A stretch of 64,000 bases of DNA from Pseudescherichia vulneris NBRC 102420 (GTDB taxonomy: Bacteria > Pseudomonadota > Gammaproteobacteria > Enterobacterales > Enterobacteriaceae). The stretch lies in assembly GCF_000759795.1 (NCBI RefSeq), contig NZ_BBMZ01000021.1, forward strand, positions 60,592 through 124,591. The letters are read 5' to 3'. The translations under genes and the position numbers were made by a program. Positions 28,696 through 38,680 of this stretch are shown here, in pieces (position 1 is the stretch's first letter; the number at the start of each line of letters is the position of its first letter). A model generated the notes under the pieces. It searched no databases. It was not told where the DNA came from and worked only from the letters and a program-made list of their open reading frames with translations.

Positions 28696-29820
28696 TTATG
28701 TCTGATTATGTCGTGGATTCGCGGGAAAGATAGCCCCGAGCACGCTGGGCTGCGAGGCTCCCGTCACGGAGGGGAGATTGCCGGGCAGACCGGCAATGGT
28801 GCGCCACGCCAGCCAGGCGAAGGCCAGCGCTTCCATATCGTCCCCGCTGATGCCCGCCTCATCGGTGGTGCCGACCTCAATGCCCGGCAGCAGGCTGGCG
28901 AGCCGCGCCATCACCAGCGGATTTCGTCCCCCGCCGCCGCAAATCATCAGACGCTCGCAGCCGCCGCTCAACAGCACCTGCTCAGCAATGCTGACCGCCG
29001 TCAGCTCTGCCAGGGTCGCCTGCACATCGCTGCCTGAGAGTCCGGGGAAATGGGCGAGCTGACGCTCCAGCCAGCCGTAGTTAAAGTACTCCCGTCCGGT
29101 GCTTTTCGGTGCGGGGCGGGCAAACCACGGATCGCTAAGCATCTGCTGCAGCAGCGGCCGGATAACGTTACCGGCTTTTGCCCACCGGGCGTCCTTATCG
29201 TAGGGCTGGCCCTTCTGCCGCCAGATCCACGCGTCCATCAGCATATTGCCCGGACCGGTGTCGTAGCCTCTGACCGGCTGGCCAGGAAAGAGCAGAGAGA
29301 GGTTGGCAATGCCGCCAATGTTGAGCACCATGCGCCGCTCTACCGGATGCGCCAGCAGCGCCTGATGGAACGCAGGCACCAGCGGTGCGCCCTGCCCGCC
29401 GAGGGCGATATCCCGGCGGCGGAAATCGCCTACCACCGTAATGCCCGTGCGGGCGACGATCTGGTTGTTGTCGCCAATCTGTAGCGTATGCGGCGCATCG
29501 CCCAAGGGCTCATGCCAGACAGTTTGGCCGTGGCAGCCGATGGCGACAATCTCCTGCGGTCGCAGGTTCTCCTGCTTTAGCAGCGCCAGCACGGCATCGG
29601 CAAACAGTTTGCCCAGCCGGCTGTCCAGCTGCCCCAGCTGAGAGAGGGTCAGCTGCTGGCCCTGGCAGATAGCGAGAATGGCCTCTTTCAGCGACACGGG
29701 AATAGGCCAGCTCAGGCTTGCCTGCTGCGCCACCATGCGATCGTCAATTGCCGCGAGGACAACATCTACCCCATCCAGGCTGGTGCCTGACATGACGCCA
29801 ATATAGCGACCCGATTTCAT
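28696..29820 (-). CDS. anmK: Anhydro-N-acetylmuramic acid kinase
   Basis: 374 residues (E. coli 369). Peptidoglycan recycling enzyme that cleaves and phosphorylates anhydroMurNAc to MurNAc-6-phosphate. N-terminal [12 protein letters not shown] is the ATP-binding signature, with [10 protein letters not shown] and [12 protein letters not shown] also conserved. Upstream of mliC in the same direction. Confidence 0.96.
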   Translation of the reverse strand: MKSGRYIGVMSGTSLDGVDVVLAAIDDRMVAQQASLSWPIPVSLKEAILAICQGQQLTLSQLGQLDSRLGKLFADAVLALLKQENLRPQEIVAIGCHGQTVWHEPLGDAPHTLQIGDNNQIVARTGITVVGDFRRRDIALGGQGAPLVPAFHQALLAHPVERRMVLNIGGIANLSLLFPGQPVRGYDTGPGNMLMDAWIWRQKGQPYDKDARWAKAGNVIRPLLQQMLSDPWFARPAPKSTGREYFNYGWLERQLAHFPGLSGSDVQATLAELTAVSIAEQVLLSGGCERLMICGGGGRNPLVMARLASLLPGIEVGTTDEAGISGDDMEALAFAWLAWRTIAGLPGNLPSVTGASQPSVLGAIFPANPRHNQT

Positions 29821-29949
29821 ATGCCGTCCTTATCTGTCTGCGTGGCTTTAGTTCACTACACCACCTTAAAGCGGTTGCCCAGGATATGTGTAGTGCTATT
29901 TTGTTTTTTCAGTCCGAATTTGTACCGGTTAGGTTGTCCATTTTTGGCT

Positions 29950-29984
29950 TGTTTAAGTAAAGTTAAGCTCTGCAACCGTACTAT
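29950..29984 (+). promoter_or_regulatory. Candidate PhoP box and -10 of slyB
   Basis: TGTTTA-AGTAA-AGTTAA (29950-29966) resembles the PhoP direct repeat, with a good first half-site and a weaker second. TACTAT at 29979-29984 starts 12 bases downstream, the spacing seen at PhoP-dependent promoters. slyB is a known PhoP target in E. coli and Salmonella. Confidence 0.55.
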
Positions 29985-30091
29985 TTTCGCATTGTTTTGG
30001 CGGAAGGTGTGACCTGTTATCTTTAAATGCCATATAATTTAAAGATGACGGATGCTCGTCCGAGCGTTTTAGGTGAACAGGAGATTCATAG

Positions 30092-30559
30092 ATGATTTTA
30101 CGTACACTGGCAGTTTCCCTGATTGGTTTCACTCTGGCGGGCTGTGCGAATGACAGCACCCTTTCAGGCGACGTTTACAGCGCATCCGAAGCTAAACAGG
30201 TGCAAAATGTCACTTACGGAACCATTGTCAACGTGCGTCAGGTGCAGATTCAGGGCGGCGATGACAATAACGTGATTGGTGCGCTGGGCGGTGCGGTACT
30301 GGGTGGTTTCCTTGGTAACACCGTGGGCGGTGGCGCGGGCCGATCGCTGGCTACTGCCGCAGGTGCCGTAGCAGGTGGCGTGGCCGGTCAGGGCGTACAG
30401 GGCGCGGTGAATAAAAGCCAGGGTGTAGAGCTGGAGATCCGCAAAGACGACGGCAATACCATTATGGTGGTGCAGAAACAGGGTAATACCCGCTTCGCGG
30501 CTGGTCAGCGTGTGGTTATGGCCAGCAACGGCAGCCAGGTCACCGTCTCTCCACGCTAA
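30092..30559 (+). CDS. slyB: SlyB, outer-membrane glycine-zipper lipoprotein
   Basis: 155 residues, equal to E. coli SlyB. Lipobox near residue 18 (FTLAGC), then a Gly-rich zipper (ALGGAVLGGFLGNTVGGG) and a C-terminal beta domain. It is a PhoPQ-regulated lipoprotein that stabilises the outer membrane under envelope stress. A strong terminator follows; slyA converges. Confidence 0.95.
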   Translation: MILRTLAVSLIGFTLAGCANDSTLSGDVYSASEAKQVQNVTYGTIVNVRQVQIQGGDDNNVIGALGGAVLGGFLGNTVGGGAGRSLATAAGAVAGGVAGQGVQGAVNKSQGVELEIRKDDGNTIMVVQKQGNTRFAAGQRVVMASNGSQVTVSPR

Positions 30560-30571
30560 GTCTTCTTACAG

Positions 30572-30594
30572 GGGCCGCTACAGCGGCCCTTTTT
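30572..30594 (+). terminator. Terminator of slyB
   Basis: GGGCCGC-TACA-GCGGCCC followed by T5C, 12 bases after the stop codon. Confidence 0.88.
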
Positions 30595-30618
30595 CTTGCT
30601 ATCCAAAACGTCCCGCCA

Positions 30619-30644
30619 TAAAAAAAGCCCTGCTTTCGCAAGGC
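30619..30644 (-). terminator. Terminator of slyA
   Basis: GCCCTGC-TTTC-GCAAGGC hairpin (one mismatch) followed on the minus strand by six U, 11 bases past the slyA stop. Confidence 0.75.
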
Positions 30645-30655
30645 CCTTGTCAGCG

Positions 30656-31096
30656 TCAGTCACGCGATTGTAATTCAATAATATTATGCTCAAGGCGACC
30701 CACCAGGCTGATGAGCTGCTCCAGCTCGCTGGCAGAGATACCCGCGAGGATCTCCCCCCGGGTTTTGTTGATGACGGACTCCATCTCATCAATGATCGGA
30801 GCGGCCTTCTCGGTGAGCTTGATACGTTTTGCACGCCGATCGCTGGCACAGGTTTGACGGGAGATAAGCCCCTTCTCTTCCAGCTGATCCAGCGTACGCA
30901 CCAGCGACGGCTGTTCAATGCCGATCGCTTTTGCCAGTTGAATTTGCGACTGTTCGGGCGGCAACTGATGAATATTATGCAGCGTTACCCAGTGAGTCTG
31001 CGTCAATTCCAGAGGTTTTAGGCGATGGTCAATCAGTGCACGCCAGATACGTACTAAACGTGCTAGATCAGAACCCAATGGCGATTCCAATTTCAT
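30656..31096 (-). CDS. slyA: SlyA, MarR-family regulator
   Basis: 146 residues, highly similar to SlyA of E. coli and Salmonella. Winged-helix dimer ([20 protein letters not shown] recognition region, about residues 50-70) that counteracts H-NS silencing and responds to small aromatic ligands. A perfect SlyA box lies 11 bases upstream of its start. Divergent from the ydhIJK efflux genes. Confidence 0.96.
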   Translation of the reverse strand: MKLESPLGSDLARLVRIWRALIDHRLKPLELTQTHWVTLHNIHQLPPEQSQIQLAKAIGIEQPSLVRTLDQLEEKGLISRQTCASDRRAKRIKLTEKAAPIIDEMESVINKTRGEILAGISASELEQLISLVGRLEHNIIELQSRD

Positions 31097-31106
31097 CTCC
31101 TTATAA

Positions 31107-31118
31107 TTAGCTTGCTAA
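31107..31118. promoter_or_regulatory. SlyA operator
   Basis: TTAGCTTGCTAA, whose reverse complement is exactly the SlyA consensus TTAGCAAGCTAA, 11 bases upstream of slyA. Suggests autoregulation and possibly control of ydhI on the other side. Confidence 0.8.
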
Positions 31119-31287
31119 GTTATTATGCTGATTTTAGAATAGTGTGCAATATTTATATTTTCAAAACAAACGTATTGCCGGTTTTCCTTATAGCTGACGC
31201 GATCAGCTTAGAGCAGAAAAGGAGTGCGTTGCCGAGGTTTTTGCTAAACCTATAAACAATGATAGTTAATGCAAAGGATTACGATTT

Positions 31288-31524
31288 GTGACGCTTACGC
31301 TTAATGCAACAGGATTGCCCTTACAGGATCTGGTGATCGGCGCATCTCTCTATTTCCCCCCATTTTTCAAGGCGTTCGCCTGCGGATTCATTATCTGGCT
31401 TGTGGCGCATCGTCTGTTGCGCGACTGGATCTATTCGGGGGAAATATGGCATCCCCTGCTGATGGATCTGTCGATCTTTACCCTTTGCGTCTGCCTAAGT
31501 TTCGTATTTCTGGTTGCGTGGTGA
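31288..31524 (+). CDS. ydhI: YdhI, small DUF1656 membrane protein
   Basis: 78 residues, equal to E. coli YdhI, starting at GTG with AAGGA upstream. DUF1656 protein with two membrane helices, an AaeX-like partner of AaeAB-type efflux pumps. Two bases separate its stop from the ydhJ start. Confidence 0.92.
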   Translation: MTLTLNATGLPLQDLVIGASLYFPPFFKAFACGFIIWLVAHRLLRDWIYSGEIWHPLLMDLSIFTLCVCLSFVFLVAW

Positions 31525-31526
31525 GT

Positions 31527-32387
31527 ATGTCGCTAAAAACAATTAAATATTTTTCAACCATTGCGATCGCCGTCGTCGCGGTGCTGGCAGGATGGTGGTT
31601 GTGGAACTACTACATGCAGTCCCCATGGACTCGCGACGGCAAAGTTCGCGCGGAGCAGGTGAGCATTACGCCCCAGGTTTCCGGCAGCATTACCCAGCTC
31701 ACGATTAAAGATAATCAGTTCGTCAACGCTGGCGATCTGCTGCTGAGTATAGATAGAACGCCTTTTAACATAGCGGTACTTAATGCGCAAGCCGAGCTGG
31801 CTAAAGCGCGATCGGACCTCGCAAAAGCCACTAACGAAGCCAAGCGCCGCCAGCATTTGTCGCGCAACTATATCTCCGCGGAGGATATGGATACCGCGAA
31901 TCTGAATGTAAAAGCGGCTCAGGCCACCGTTGAGGCAGCCGAGGCGGCGTTAAAAAACGCACAGTGGCAGCTTGCGCAGACTGACGTTCGCGCCCCGGTG
32001 GCAGGCTGGGTAACCAATCTTTCAACCCGTACAGGGGACTACGCCACCACAGGCCAGCCGTTGTTCGCCCTCGTCGACAGCCACTCTTTTTATGTAATGG
32101 GTTATTTTGAAGAGACAAAGCTGCGCCATATTCGTGAAGGTGCACCGGCCGTTATTACGCTATACAGCGGTAACGTAAAGTTACAGGGTCACGTCTCCAG
32201 CATTGGTCGCGCCATCTACGATCAAAGCGTAGAGAGCGATTCGGGCCTGGTACCCGACATTAAGCCCAATGTTCCCTGGGTACGCCTGGCGCAGCGCGTG
32301 CCGGTGCGAATAGCGTTCGACTCGCTTCCTCGGGATGTCACGCTAATTTCCGGTACGACCTGCAGCGTTGCGATTGGTCAGCGCTAA
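31527..32387 (+). CDS. ydhJ: YdhJ, membrane fusion protein of an efflux pump
   Basis: 286 residues from the ATG at 31527, matching E. coli YdhJ ([11 protein letters not shown]); a longer frame overlapping ydhI is not supported. Single N-terminal membrane anchor (about residues 9-28), a lipoyl/barrel-sandwich domain split by a coiled-coil hairpin ([19 protein letters not shown]), then a beta-barrel. HlyD/AaeA family periplasmic adaptor working with YdhK. ydhK overlaps the stop by 1 base. Confidence 0.94.
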   Translation: MSLKTIKYFSTIAIAVVAVLAGWWLWNYYMQSPWTRDGKVRAEQVSITPQVSGSITQLTIKDNQFVNAGDLLLSIDRTPFNIAVLNAQAELAKARSDLAKATNEAKRRQHLSRNYISAEDMDTANLNVKAAQATVEAAEAALKNAQWQLAQTDVRAPVAGWVTNLSTRTGDYATTGQPLFALVDSHSFYVMGYFEETKLRHIREGAPAVITLYSGNVKLQGHVSSIGRAIYDQSVESDSGLVPDIKPNVPWVRLAQRVPVRIAFDSLPRDVTLISGTTCSVAIGQR

Positions 32388-34399
32388 TGAATGTTTCGTC
32401 GTTGGGATGGCGTAATACGCCCTGGTTTAAGGCGACAGCCGGGCAATGGCGATATGCATTACGTAACGCCATTGCCATGTGCCTTGCCCTAACGCTTGCC
32501 TACTGCTTTAACCTGGATGAGCCCTACTGGGCAATGACCTCCGCTGCCGTGGTGAGCTTTCCAACGGTGGGCGGCGTCATCAGCAAGAGTCTTGGCCGTA
32601 TTGCCGGCAGCCTGCTGGGCGCTACGGCGGCGTTGATCATTGCAGGTCATACCTTAAATGAGCCGTGGCTCTTCTTAGTCAGCATGGCGGCCTGGCTCGG
32701 CCTGTGTACCTGGGCCTGCGCCTACTTTACCAATAACGTCGCTTATGCTTTTCAACTGTCGGGCTATACCGCCGCCATTATTGCCTTCCCGACCGTTAAT
32801 CTCATTGATACCGTCCAGCTGTGGGATATTGCTCAAGCCCGCGTTTGTGAGGTCGTGCTCGGTATACTTTGCGGCGGAGTGATGATGATGATCCTGCCCA
32901 GCACCTCGGATGGCACCACCCTGCTCACCGCGTTGAAAAACATGCATGCACGCTTGCTGGAACACGCCAGTCTGCTCTGGCAGCCTGAAACCAACGATGC
33001 CATACGGTCCGCGCATGAAGGGGTCATCAACCAGATCCTGACGATGAATCTGCTACGCATTCAGGCGTTCTGGAGTCATTACCGCTTTCGTCGCCAGAAT
33101 GCCCTGCTCAACGCGCTGCTGCACCACCAGCTGCGGCTGACCAGCGTTATCTCCAGCCTTCGGCGCCTGCTGCTGAACTGGCCCAACCCGCCTGCGCAAG
33201 CCCGTGAGATCATAGAACAGCTGCTCTCTGCGCTGGCCAGTCCCGGTACGGACGCTTATCACATCGCACGCATTATCGCCCCGCTACGTCCCTACGATGA
33301 TAGCGACTATCACCACTTCGCCTTCTGGCAACGGCTACGCTATTTCTGCGCGCTCTATCTGCAAAGTAGTCGCTGGCTGCGCGCACTGGAAAACGGCGCG
33401 CCCGTCTCGTTGCAAACCGCCAGTCGTCGCTCAGGCCTGGCGCGTCATACCGATAGTATGGAAGCCTTATGGAGCGGTACGCGGACCTTCTGCACATTAA
33501 TGATGGTGGGTGCATGGAGTATTGGCACCCAGTGGGAGTCCGGTGCGAGTGCGCTATCGCTGGCGGCGATAAGCTGCGTGCTCTACTCCATCGTCGCTAC
33601 CCCGTTTAAATCGCTCACCTTACTGATGCGTACCCTCGTGCTGCTCTCATTGTTCAGCTTTGTGGTGAAGTTTGGCCTGATGGTGCAAATAACCGACCTC
33701 TGGCAATTTTTGCTGTTTCTTTTTCCCCTGCTGACTACCATGCAGTTACTAAAGCTGCAAATGACGAAGCTGGCGGGGTTGTGGGGGCAGCTGATTGTTT
33801 TTATGGGATCGTTTATCGCCGTGACCAACCCGCCCGTATATGACTTTGCCGATTTTCTTAATGATAACTCGGCAAAAATTGTCGGGGTGGCGCTTTCGTG
33901 GCTGGCGTTCGCTATTCTGCGCCCCGGCTCGGACGCCCGTAAAAGCCGCCGCCGCATACGTGCTCTGCGCCGTGACTTCGTCGATCAGCTCAGCCAGCGC
34001 CCATCGTATAGCGAATATGAGTTTGAATCGCTGGCCTATCATCACATTAGCCAGCTGAGTAATAGTCAGGATGCGCTCGCGCGCCGCTGGCTATTACGTT
34101 GGGGAGTGGTACTGCTCAACTGCTCGCATGTGGTCTGGCAGCTTCGTGAGTGGGAAACCCGCTCCGATCCCCTTTCCCGGGTCAGAGACATTTGCATAGC
34201 TCATTTACGCAACGTGATGAGCGAGCGGGGAGTCAACCAACGTCAATTGGCCAATACGTTGCAGCAGCTACAGCGTATCTGCGACACCTTATCGCATCAC
34301 CATCAGCCCGCCGCCCGCGAGCTGGCGGCGCTTGTTTGGCGGCTACAGATCTCACTGTCGCAGCTTGTACAAGCGCCACCGCCGGGGATGCTAACGTAA
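32387..34399 (+). CDS. ydhK: YdhK, FUSC/AaeB-family efflux transporter
   Basis: 670 residues, equal to E. coli YdhK. Two groups of membrane segments (about residues 20-170 and 360-510) each followed by a cytoplasmic helical domain, as in AaeB, an exporter of aromatic carboxylic acids. Substrate of YdhJK unknown. The triad ydhIJK beside a MarR-family gene suits ligand-responsive efflux. Converges on sodC. Confidence 0.94.
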   Translation: MNVSSLGWRNTPWFKATAGQWRYALRNAIAMCLALTLAYCFNLDEPYWAMTSAAVVSFPTVGGVISKSLGRIAGSLLGATAALIIAGHTLNEPWLFLVSMAAWLGLCTWACAYFTNNVAYAFQLSGYTAAIIAFPTVNLIDTVQLWDIAQARVCEVVLGILCGGVMMMILPSTSDGTTLLTALKNMHARLLEHASLLWQPETNDAIRSAHEGVINQILTMNLLRIQAFWSHYRFRRQNALLNALLHHQLRLTSVISSLRRLLLNWPNPPAQAREIIEQLLSALASPGTDAYHIARIIAPLRPYDDSDYHHFAFWQRLRYFCALYLQSSRWLRALENGAPVSLQTASRRSGLARHTDSMEALWSGTRTFCTLMMVGAWSIGTQWESGASALSLAAISCVLYSIVATPFKSLTLLMRTLVLLSLFSFVVKFGLMVQITDLWQFLLFLFPLLTTMQLLKLQMTKLAGLWGQLIVFMGSFIAVTNPPVYDFADFLNDNSAKIVGVALSWLAFAILRPGSDARKSRRRIRALRRDFVDQLSQRPSYSEYEFESLAYHHISQLSNSQDALARRWLLRWGVVLLNCSHVVWQLREWETRSDPLSRVRDICIAHLRNVMSERGVNQRQLANTLQQLQRICDTLSHHHQPAARELAALVWRLQISLSQLVQAPPPGMLT

Positions 34400-34413
34400 T
34401 GAATTAATAACAG

Positions 34414-34935
34414 TTAGTGAATCACGCCACAGGCGTAGCGTGCTCCACCGCCGCCTAACGGCTCTGGTTTGTCGGCGTAGTTGTCGCCCCCGACGTGGAT
34501 CATCAGGGATCTGTTTTTCACCTCATCCAGCTTTTTCAGACGCGGAGAAACCACGGGCTGGGTGGCTTTGCCGTCGTTATTGACCTGAAGCACCGGCAGA
34601 TCCCCCGTATGGCCTGCGCCCTCTGGCCCTTCATGTTTGCCCGTGGTGTGCGGATCGAGGTGCCCACCGGCTGCTTCAGCCGCCGAGGCTTTGCCGTCCT
34701 TCATGGCAGGCTCACAGGTTCCCTTAGCGTGAACATGAAAACCGTGATCGCCAGGGGGAAGCGCTTTCAGATCGGGCGCAAATTCCAGCCCCTTATCCGT
34801 TTCAGTGATCTTCACCGTCCCGATGGACTGACCCACGCCCTGAGAAGTGACAAGGTTCATTTCAACCTCTTCACTGGCAGCCTGCGCACCGGTGCAGGCT
34901 AACAGTGTTAATACGGCCAGGCTTAATCGCTTCAT
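34414..34935 (-). CDS. sodC: Periplasmic Cu/Zn superoxide dismutase
   Basis: 173 residues, equal to E. coli SodC. N-terminal Sec signal (about residues 1-19, ending GAQA). Copper ligands H67 and H69 (GFHVHAKGTC), bridging H92, zinc ligands near H101-D112, and the disulfide pair C74 and C169. Converts superoxide to peroxide in the periplasm. Confidence 0.96.
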   Translation of the reverse strand: MKRLSLAVLTLLACTGAQAASEEVEMNLVTSQGVGQSIGTVKITETDKGLEFAPDLKALPPGDHGFHVHAKGTCEPAMKDGKASAAEAAGGHLDPHTTGKHEGPEGAGHTGDLPVLQVNNDGKATQPVVSPRLKKLDEVKNRSLMIHVGGDNYADKPEPLGGGGARYACGVIH

Positions 34936-35015
34936 ATGATCTCCGGTTATTGGCTGTTATCCCTGAAGTTTAAACCAGAGATGCAGATACCACCGGAGAA
35001 TCAGATAATCAGCTA

Positions 35016-35912
35016 TCAGGGTACGTCGTACCCAAGCGCGGCTTTGCGGATGCGGAACCATTGTTGGCGGGAAAGCGTGAGCGCTTCAGCGGCAATGGCC
35101 GCACGCACGCGCTCGATTTTGCCGGAGCCGATAATCGGCAGCGGCTTCGACGGCAGCGCCATCACCCAGGCATAAACCACCTGTTCAATGGTTTCAGCAC
35201 TGATCTCCTGAGCAACCTGAGCCAGCTCGTCGCGCAGTGGCTGGAAAGCCTCATCGCTAAACAACCGCCCACCGCCGAGGCAGGACCATGCCATCGGGCG
35301 AATGCGCAGCTGCTGAAGCTGGTCGAGCGTGCCGTCAAGCAGCAGCGGCTGATGCACCGGGGAGATCTCAACCTGATTAGTCGCGAGGGTGAACGGCAGA
35401 CGCGACTGCAACAGCGCAAACTGTGCTGGCGTAAAGTTAGAGACGCCGAAGTGGCGCACCTTACCGCTCTGGTGGAGCTGAAGAAACGCCTCGGCAATGT
35501 CGTCGGCATCCATCAGCGGATCGGGACGGTGGATAAGGAGCAGATCGAGGCGATCGGTCGCCAGGTTCGCCAGAGAGTGCTCGGCGCTGCGAATAATGTG
35601 CTGTTTATCGGTGATGTAGTGGCCGATAACGTGCTCTGGACGCGCGGTTGTGGCAATGCCGCACTTAGAGACCACTTCCATACGCTCACGCAGGTGGGGA
35701 GCCAGCTTAAGCGCTTCGCCAAAGGCGGCCTCGCACTGATAGCCGCCGTAGATATCGGCGTGATCGACCGTGGTGACGCCCAGATCCAGATGCGCTTCAA
35801 TAAAGCTGACCAGCTGGCGGGGGGACATGTTCCACTCCATCAGACGCCAGTAGCCCATGACAAATCGGGAGAACTCTGGCCCCTGGGGCGCGAGGGTAAT
35901 ACGCTGAACCAT
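35016..35912 (-). CDS. ydhF: YdhF, aldo/keto reductase family oxidoreductase
   Basis: 298 residues from the ATG at 35912, the same as E. coli YdhF; a longer upstream frame is not supported. TIM-barrel aldo/keto reductase with the DHADIYGGYQ active-site region (Asp and Tyr), SKCGI with the Lys, and a C-terminal PIIGSGK cofactor site. NADPH-dependent reductase of unknown physiological substrate. Confidence 0.94.
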   Translation of the reverse strand: MVQRITLAPQGPEFSRFVMGYWRLMEWNMSPRQLVSFIEAHLDLGVTTVDHADIYGGYQCEAAFGEALKLAPHLRERMEVVSKCGIATTARPEHVIGHYITDKQHIIRSAEHSLANLATDRLDLLLIHRPDPLMDADDIAEAFLQLHQSGKVRHFGVSNFTPAQFALLQSRLPFTLATNQVEISPVHQPLLLDGTLDQLQQLRIRPMAWSCLGGGRLFSDEAFQPLRDELAQVAQEISAETIEQVVYAWVMALPSKPLPIIGSGKIERVRAAIAAEALTLSRQQWFRIRKAALGYDVP

Positions 35913-35966
35913 AACCGCTTCCTTTCTTTGTAAAGAGATAGGCACAGAGTATACGGAAATCGGCCC

Positions 35967-36206
35967 TTAAAACAGTGAGGGCTGCTGCGGTTCTTCGCCT
36001 GCCGGTTGGCTACCCGCACGCTTTTTACGCAGGGCTCGCTGATGGCAGAGACGTAAAACGTTCTGCTTTTCGCTATCGCTCATGCGCTGCCAGTTAAAGC
36101 GCTCATCCCGGCTGCGCAGGCAGCCCCGGCAGTAGCCCTGCTCATCGGTCTGACAAATTCCCCGGCATGGGCTTACAATGGGGAAAAACTCCAGCTGTTC
36201 CGGCAC
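35967..36206 (-). CDS. ydhL: YdhL, DUF1289 family small protein
   Basis: 79 residues from the GTG at 36206, which has a strong AGGAGG 6 bases upstream; a longer frame would reach 36236. The length equals E. coli YdhL. Four Cys in the DUF1289 pattern (CRGICQTDEQGYCRGC) suggest a metal site. C-terminal tail ends EEPQQPSLF. Function unknown; divergent from nemR. Confidence 0.9.
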   Translation of the reverse strand: MPEQLEFFPIVSPCRGICQTDEQGYCRGCLRSRDERFNWQRMSDSEKQNVLRLCHQRALRKKRAGSQPAGEEPQQPSLF

Positions 36207-36276
36207 GTCCTTCCTCCTGTTAACGATCGATAACAACTATTGAAGACGCCCCCGGGCCAGAAAGCAACCCTTGCAT

Positions 36277-36292
36277 TAGACCGAATGGTCTA
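36277..36292. promoter_or_regulatory. NemR operator
   Basis: TAGACC-GAAT-GGTCTA is a perfect palindrome of the NemR type, 13 bases before the nemR start. A GGTCTA half-site (36938-36943) also lies just before nemA. Confidence 0.85.
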
Positions 36293-36305
36293 TTAGAGTG
36301 ATCTT

Positions 36306-36902
36306 ATGAACAGAGATACCGAACACGATACCCGTGAACACCTACTGGCAACCGGCGAGCAGCTCTGCATGCATCGCGGGTTCACCGGCATGGGTCTCAG
36401 CGAGCTATTAAAAACGGCAGAAGTGCCGAAGGGCTCGTTTTATCACTATTTTCGCTCGAAAGAGGCGTTCGGCGTGGCCATGCTTGAGCGTCACTATGTC
36501 GGCTACCACCAGCGGCTGGCGCACCACTTTGCTCACGGCAGCGGTAACTACCGCGATCGGCTGATCGCCTATTTCCAGCAGACGCTGAATCAGTTCTCGC
36601 AGAAGGGCATTATTAGCGGCTGCCTGACGGTGAAGCTTTCGGCTGAGGTGTGCGATCTCTCTGAGGATATGCGCAGCGCCATGGACAGAGGCGCAAGTCG
36701 CGTCATCGCGCTGCTGGCCGAGGCGCTGGAGAACGGACGTCGTTCCCGCTGCCTGGCGTTTGAAGGCGATGCCCTGACCCAAGGGCAGGTGCTCTATGCC
36801 CTGTGGCTGGGTGCCAATTTGCAGGCTAAGATTTCCCGCAGTGCCCTACCGCTGGAGAGTGCGGTGGCACATGCTAAAACAATACTTATCACGCCTGAGT
36901 AA
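36306..36902 (+). CDS. nemR: NemR, TetR-family redox/electrophile-sensing repressor
   Basis: 198 residues, close to E. coli NemR. N-terminal helix-turn-helix (LLKTAEVPKGSFYHYFRSKE). The redox switch residues C106 and K175 of E. coli are present in SGCLTVK and LQAKISRS. C21, C116 and C149 are also kept, but the position of C98 is serine. In E. coli it represses nemRA-gloA and is inactivated by hypochlorite, quinones and methylglyoxal. Confidence 0.95.
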   Translation: MNRDTEHDTREHLLATGEQLCMHRGFTGMGLSELLKTAEVPKGSFYHYFRSKEAFGVAMLERHYVGYHQRLAHHFAHGSGNYRDRLIAYFQQTLNQFSQKGIISGCLTVKLSAEVCDLSEDMRSAMDRGASRVIALLAEALENGRRSRCLAFEGDALTQGQVLYALWLGANLQAKISRSALPLESAVAHAKTILITPE

Positions 36903-36956
36903 TACAGGCGTTTTATTTGACCTTTAACTAGTCGACCGGTCTATTCAGGAGATGTT

Positions 36957-38051
36957 ATGTCGAACAAACTGTTTACCCCGCTGAAAGTGGGTGCGATTAC
37001 TGCGGCGAACCGCGTTTTTATGGCACCGCTGACGCGTCTGCGCAGCATTGAGCCAGGCGATATCCCTACTCCGCTGATGGGTGAATACTACCGTCAGCGC
37101 GCCAGCGCCGGGTTAATCATCAGCGAGGCAACGCAGATCTCTGCCCAGGCGAAAGGCTATGCCGGTGCCCCTGGCCTGCACAGCCCTGAGCAGGTAGCGG
37201 CATGGAAAAAGATCACCGACGGCGTTCACGCTGAAAATGGCCACATGGCCGTGCAGCTCTGGCATACCGGCCGTATCTCCCACGCCAGCATCCAGCCGGG
37301 CGGCAACGCGCCGGTGGCCCCGTCGGCCATTAACGCCGGGACCCGCACCTCGCTGCGTGACGAAAACGGTAACGCTATTCGCGTCGATACCTCTACGCCG
37401 CGCGCGCTGGATATCAGCGAGATCCCGGGTATCGTTGACGACTTCCGCCATGCCGTTGCTAACGCACGCGAAGCTGGATTTGACCTGGTCGAGTTGCACT
37501 CCGCCCACGGCTACCTCCTGCACCAGTTCCTCTCTCCGTCTGCCAACCACCGTACCGACGAATACGGCGGCAGCGTTGAGAACCGCGCCCGCCTGGTGCT
37601 GGAAGTGGTCGACGCCGTAAGCAAAGAGTGGAGCGCGGAGCGTATCGGCATCCGTCTCTCCCCGATCGGTACGTTCCAGAACACTGACAATGGCGATAAC
37701 GAAGAGGCCGATGCGCTCTACCTGATCGAAGAGTTAGCTAAGCGCGGCATTGCCTACCTGCACCTCTCCGAGCCGGACTGGGCCGGTGGCCAGCCTTACA
37801 CCGATGCGTTCCGTGAAAAAGTGCGTGCCCGTTTCCACGGCCCTATCGTTGGTGCCGGTGCTTACACGCCTGAAAAAGCAGAAAACCTGATTGCCAAAGG
37901 GTTGATCGATGCAGTGGCCTTTGGTCGCGACTACATCGCTAACCCGGATCTGGTCGAGCGCCTGCAGCGTAAAGCCGAGCTGAACCCGCAGCGTCCGGAG
38001 AGCTTCTACGGCGGCGACGCTGAAGGCTATACCGACTACCCGACGCTGTAA
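36957..38051 (+). CDS. nemA: N-ethylmaleimide reductase (old yellow enzyme family)
   Basis: 364 residues (E. coli 365). FMN-dependent ene-reductase that detoxifies electrophilic alkenes and nitro compounds. TIM barrel with conserved APLTRLRS, the [17 protein letters not shown] block and [14 protein letters not shown] at the phosphate-binding end. Downstream of nemR in the same direction, with gloA after it as in E. coli. Confidence 0.96.
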   Translation: MSNKLFTPLKVGAITAANRVFMAPLTRLRSIEPGDIPTPLMGEYYRQRASAGLIISEATQISAQAKGYAGAPGLHSPEQVAAWKKITDGVHAENGHMAVQLWHTGRISHASIQPGGNAPVAPSAINAGTRTSLRDENGNAIRVDTSTPRALDISEIPGIVDDFRHAVANAREAGFDLVELHSAHGYLLHQFLSPSANHRTDEYGGSVENRARLVLEVVDAVSKEWSAERIGIRLSPIGTFQNTDNGDNEEADALYLIEELAKRGIAYLHLSEPDWAGGQPYTDAFREKVRARFHGPIVGAGAYTPEKAENLIAKGLIDAVAFGRDYIANPDLVERLQRKAELNPQRPESFYGGDAEGYTDYPTL

Positions 38052-38151
38052 CGGGTTCTGTCACTGGCATTGATAGCGGCAGGGATCCGCCGCTATACTA
38101 AAATAGACTTTATGACTTAAATGCCTGAGCAAAAAAACGAAAGAGGATATT

Positions 38152-38559
38152 ATGCGCTTACTTCACACCATGCTGCGCGTTGGCGACCTGCAACGTTCCA
38201 TTGAGTTCTACACCAAGGTTCTGGGCATGCAGCTGCTGCGCACCAGCGAAAACACCGAGTATAAGTACTCGCTGGCCTTCGTTGGCTACGGCCCGGAGAG
38301 CGATGAAGCGGTGATTGAGCTGACCTACAACTGGGGCGTGGATAGCTACGATCTGGGCAACGCCTATGGTCATATCGCCCTGAGCGTGGATAACGCAGCC
38401 GAAGCCTGCGAGCGCATTCGTCAGAACGGCGGCAACGTGACGCGCGAAGCCGGTCCAGTTAAGGGCGGCACCACCGTTATCGCATTTGTTGAAGATCCAG
38501 ACGGTTATAAAATCGAGCTGATCGAAGAGAAAGACGCGGGCCGCGGCCTGGGTAACTGA
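38152..38559 (+). CDS. gloA: Glyoxalase I
   Basis: 135 residues, equal to E. coli GloA. Isomerises the glutathione-methylglyoxal hemithioacetal to S-lactoylglutathione. Ni ligands H5, E56, H74 and E122 are all present. GAGG Shine-Dalgarno. Part of the NemR electrophile regulon in E. coli. A clear terminator follows. Confidence 0.97.
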   Translation: MRLLHTMLRVGDLQRSIEFYTKVLGMQLLRTSENTEYKYSLAFVGYGPESDEAVIELTYNWGVDSYDLGNAYGHIALSVDNAAEACERIRQNGGNVTREAGPVKGGTTVIAFVEDPDGYKIELIEEKDAGRGLGN

Positions 38560-38565
38560 TCCCTG

Positions 38566-38591
38566 CGGGCGCACTCTGCGCCCGTTGTTTT
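38566..38591 (+). terminator. Terminator of gloA
   Basis: CGGGCGCA-CTC-TGCGCCCG followed by TTGTTTT, 7 bases after the gloA stop. Confidence 0.85.
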
Positions 38592-38680
38592 ATCTGCGCT
38601 ATGCAATCCCCACTTAAGGTACACTCCCTACTTAAAGTTTGCCATAATGCGCGCTGCTTTTTCCTGTATTAAGAGATCCT

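Noticed and set aside
35061..35933. Plus-strand ORF of 290 codons opposite ydhF
   Set aside because: Antisense shadow; ydhF matches its family over its full length.
36929..36943. Second NemR operator before nemA
   Set aside because: Only the GGTCTA half matches at the right spacing; kept as a half-site remark, not a feature.
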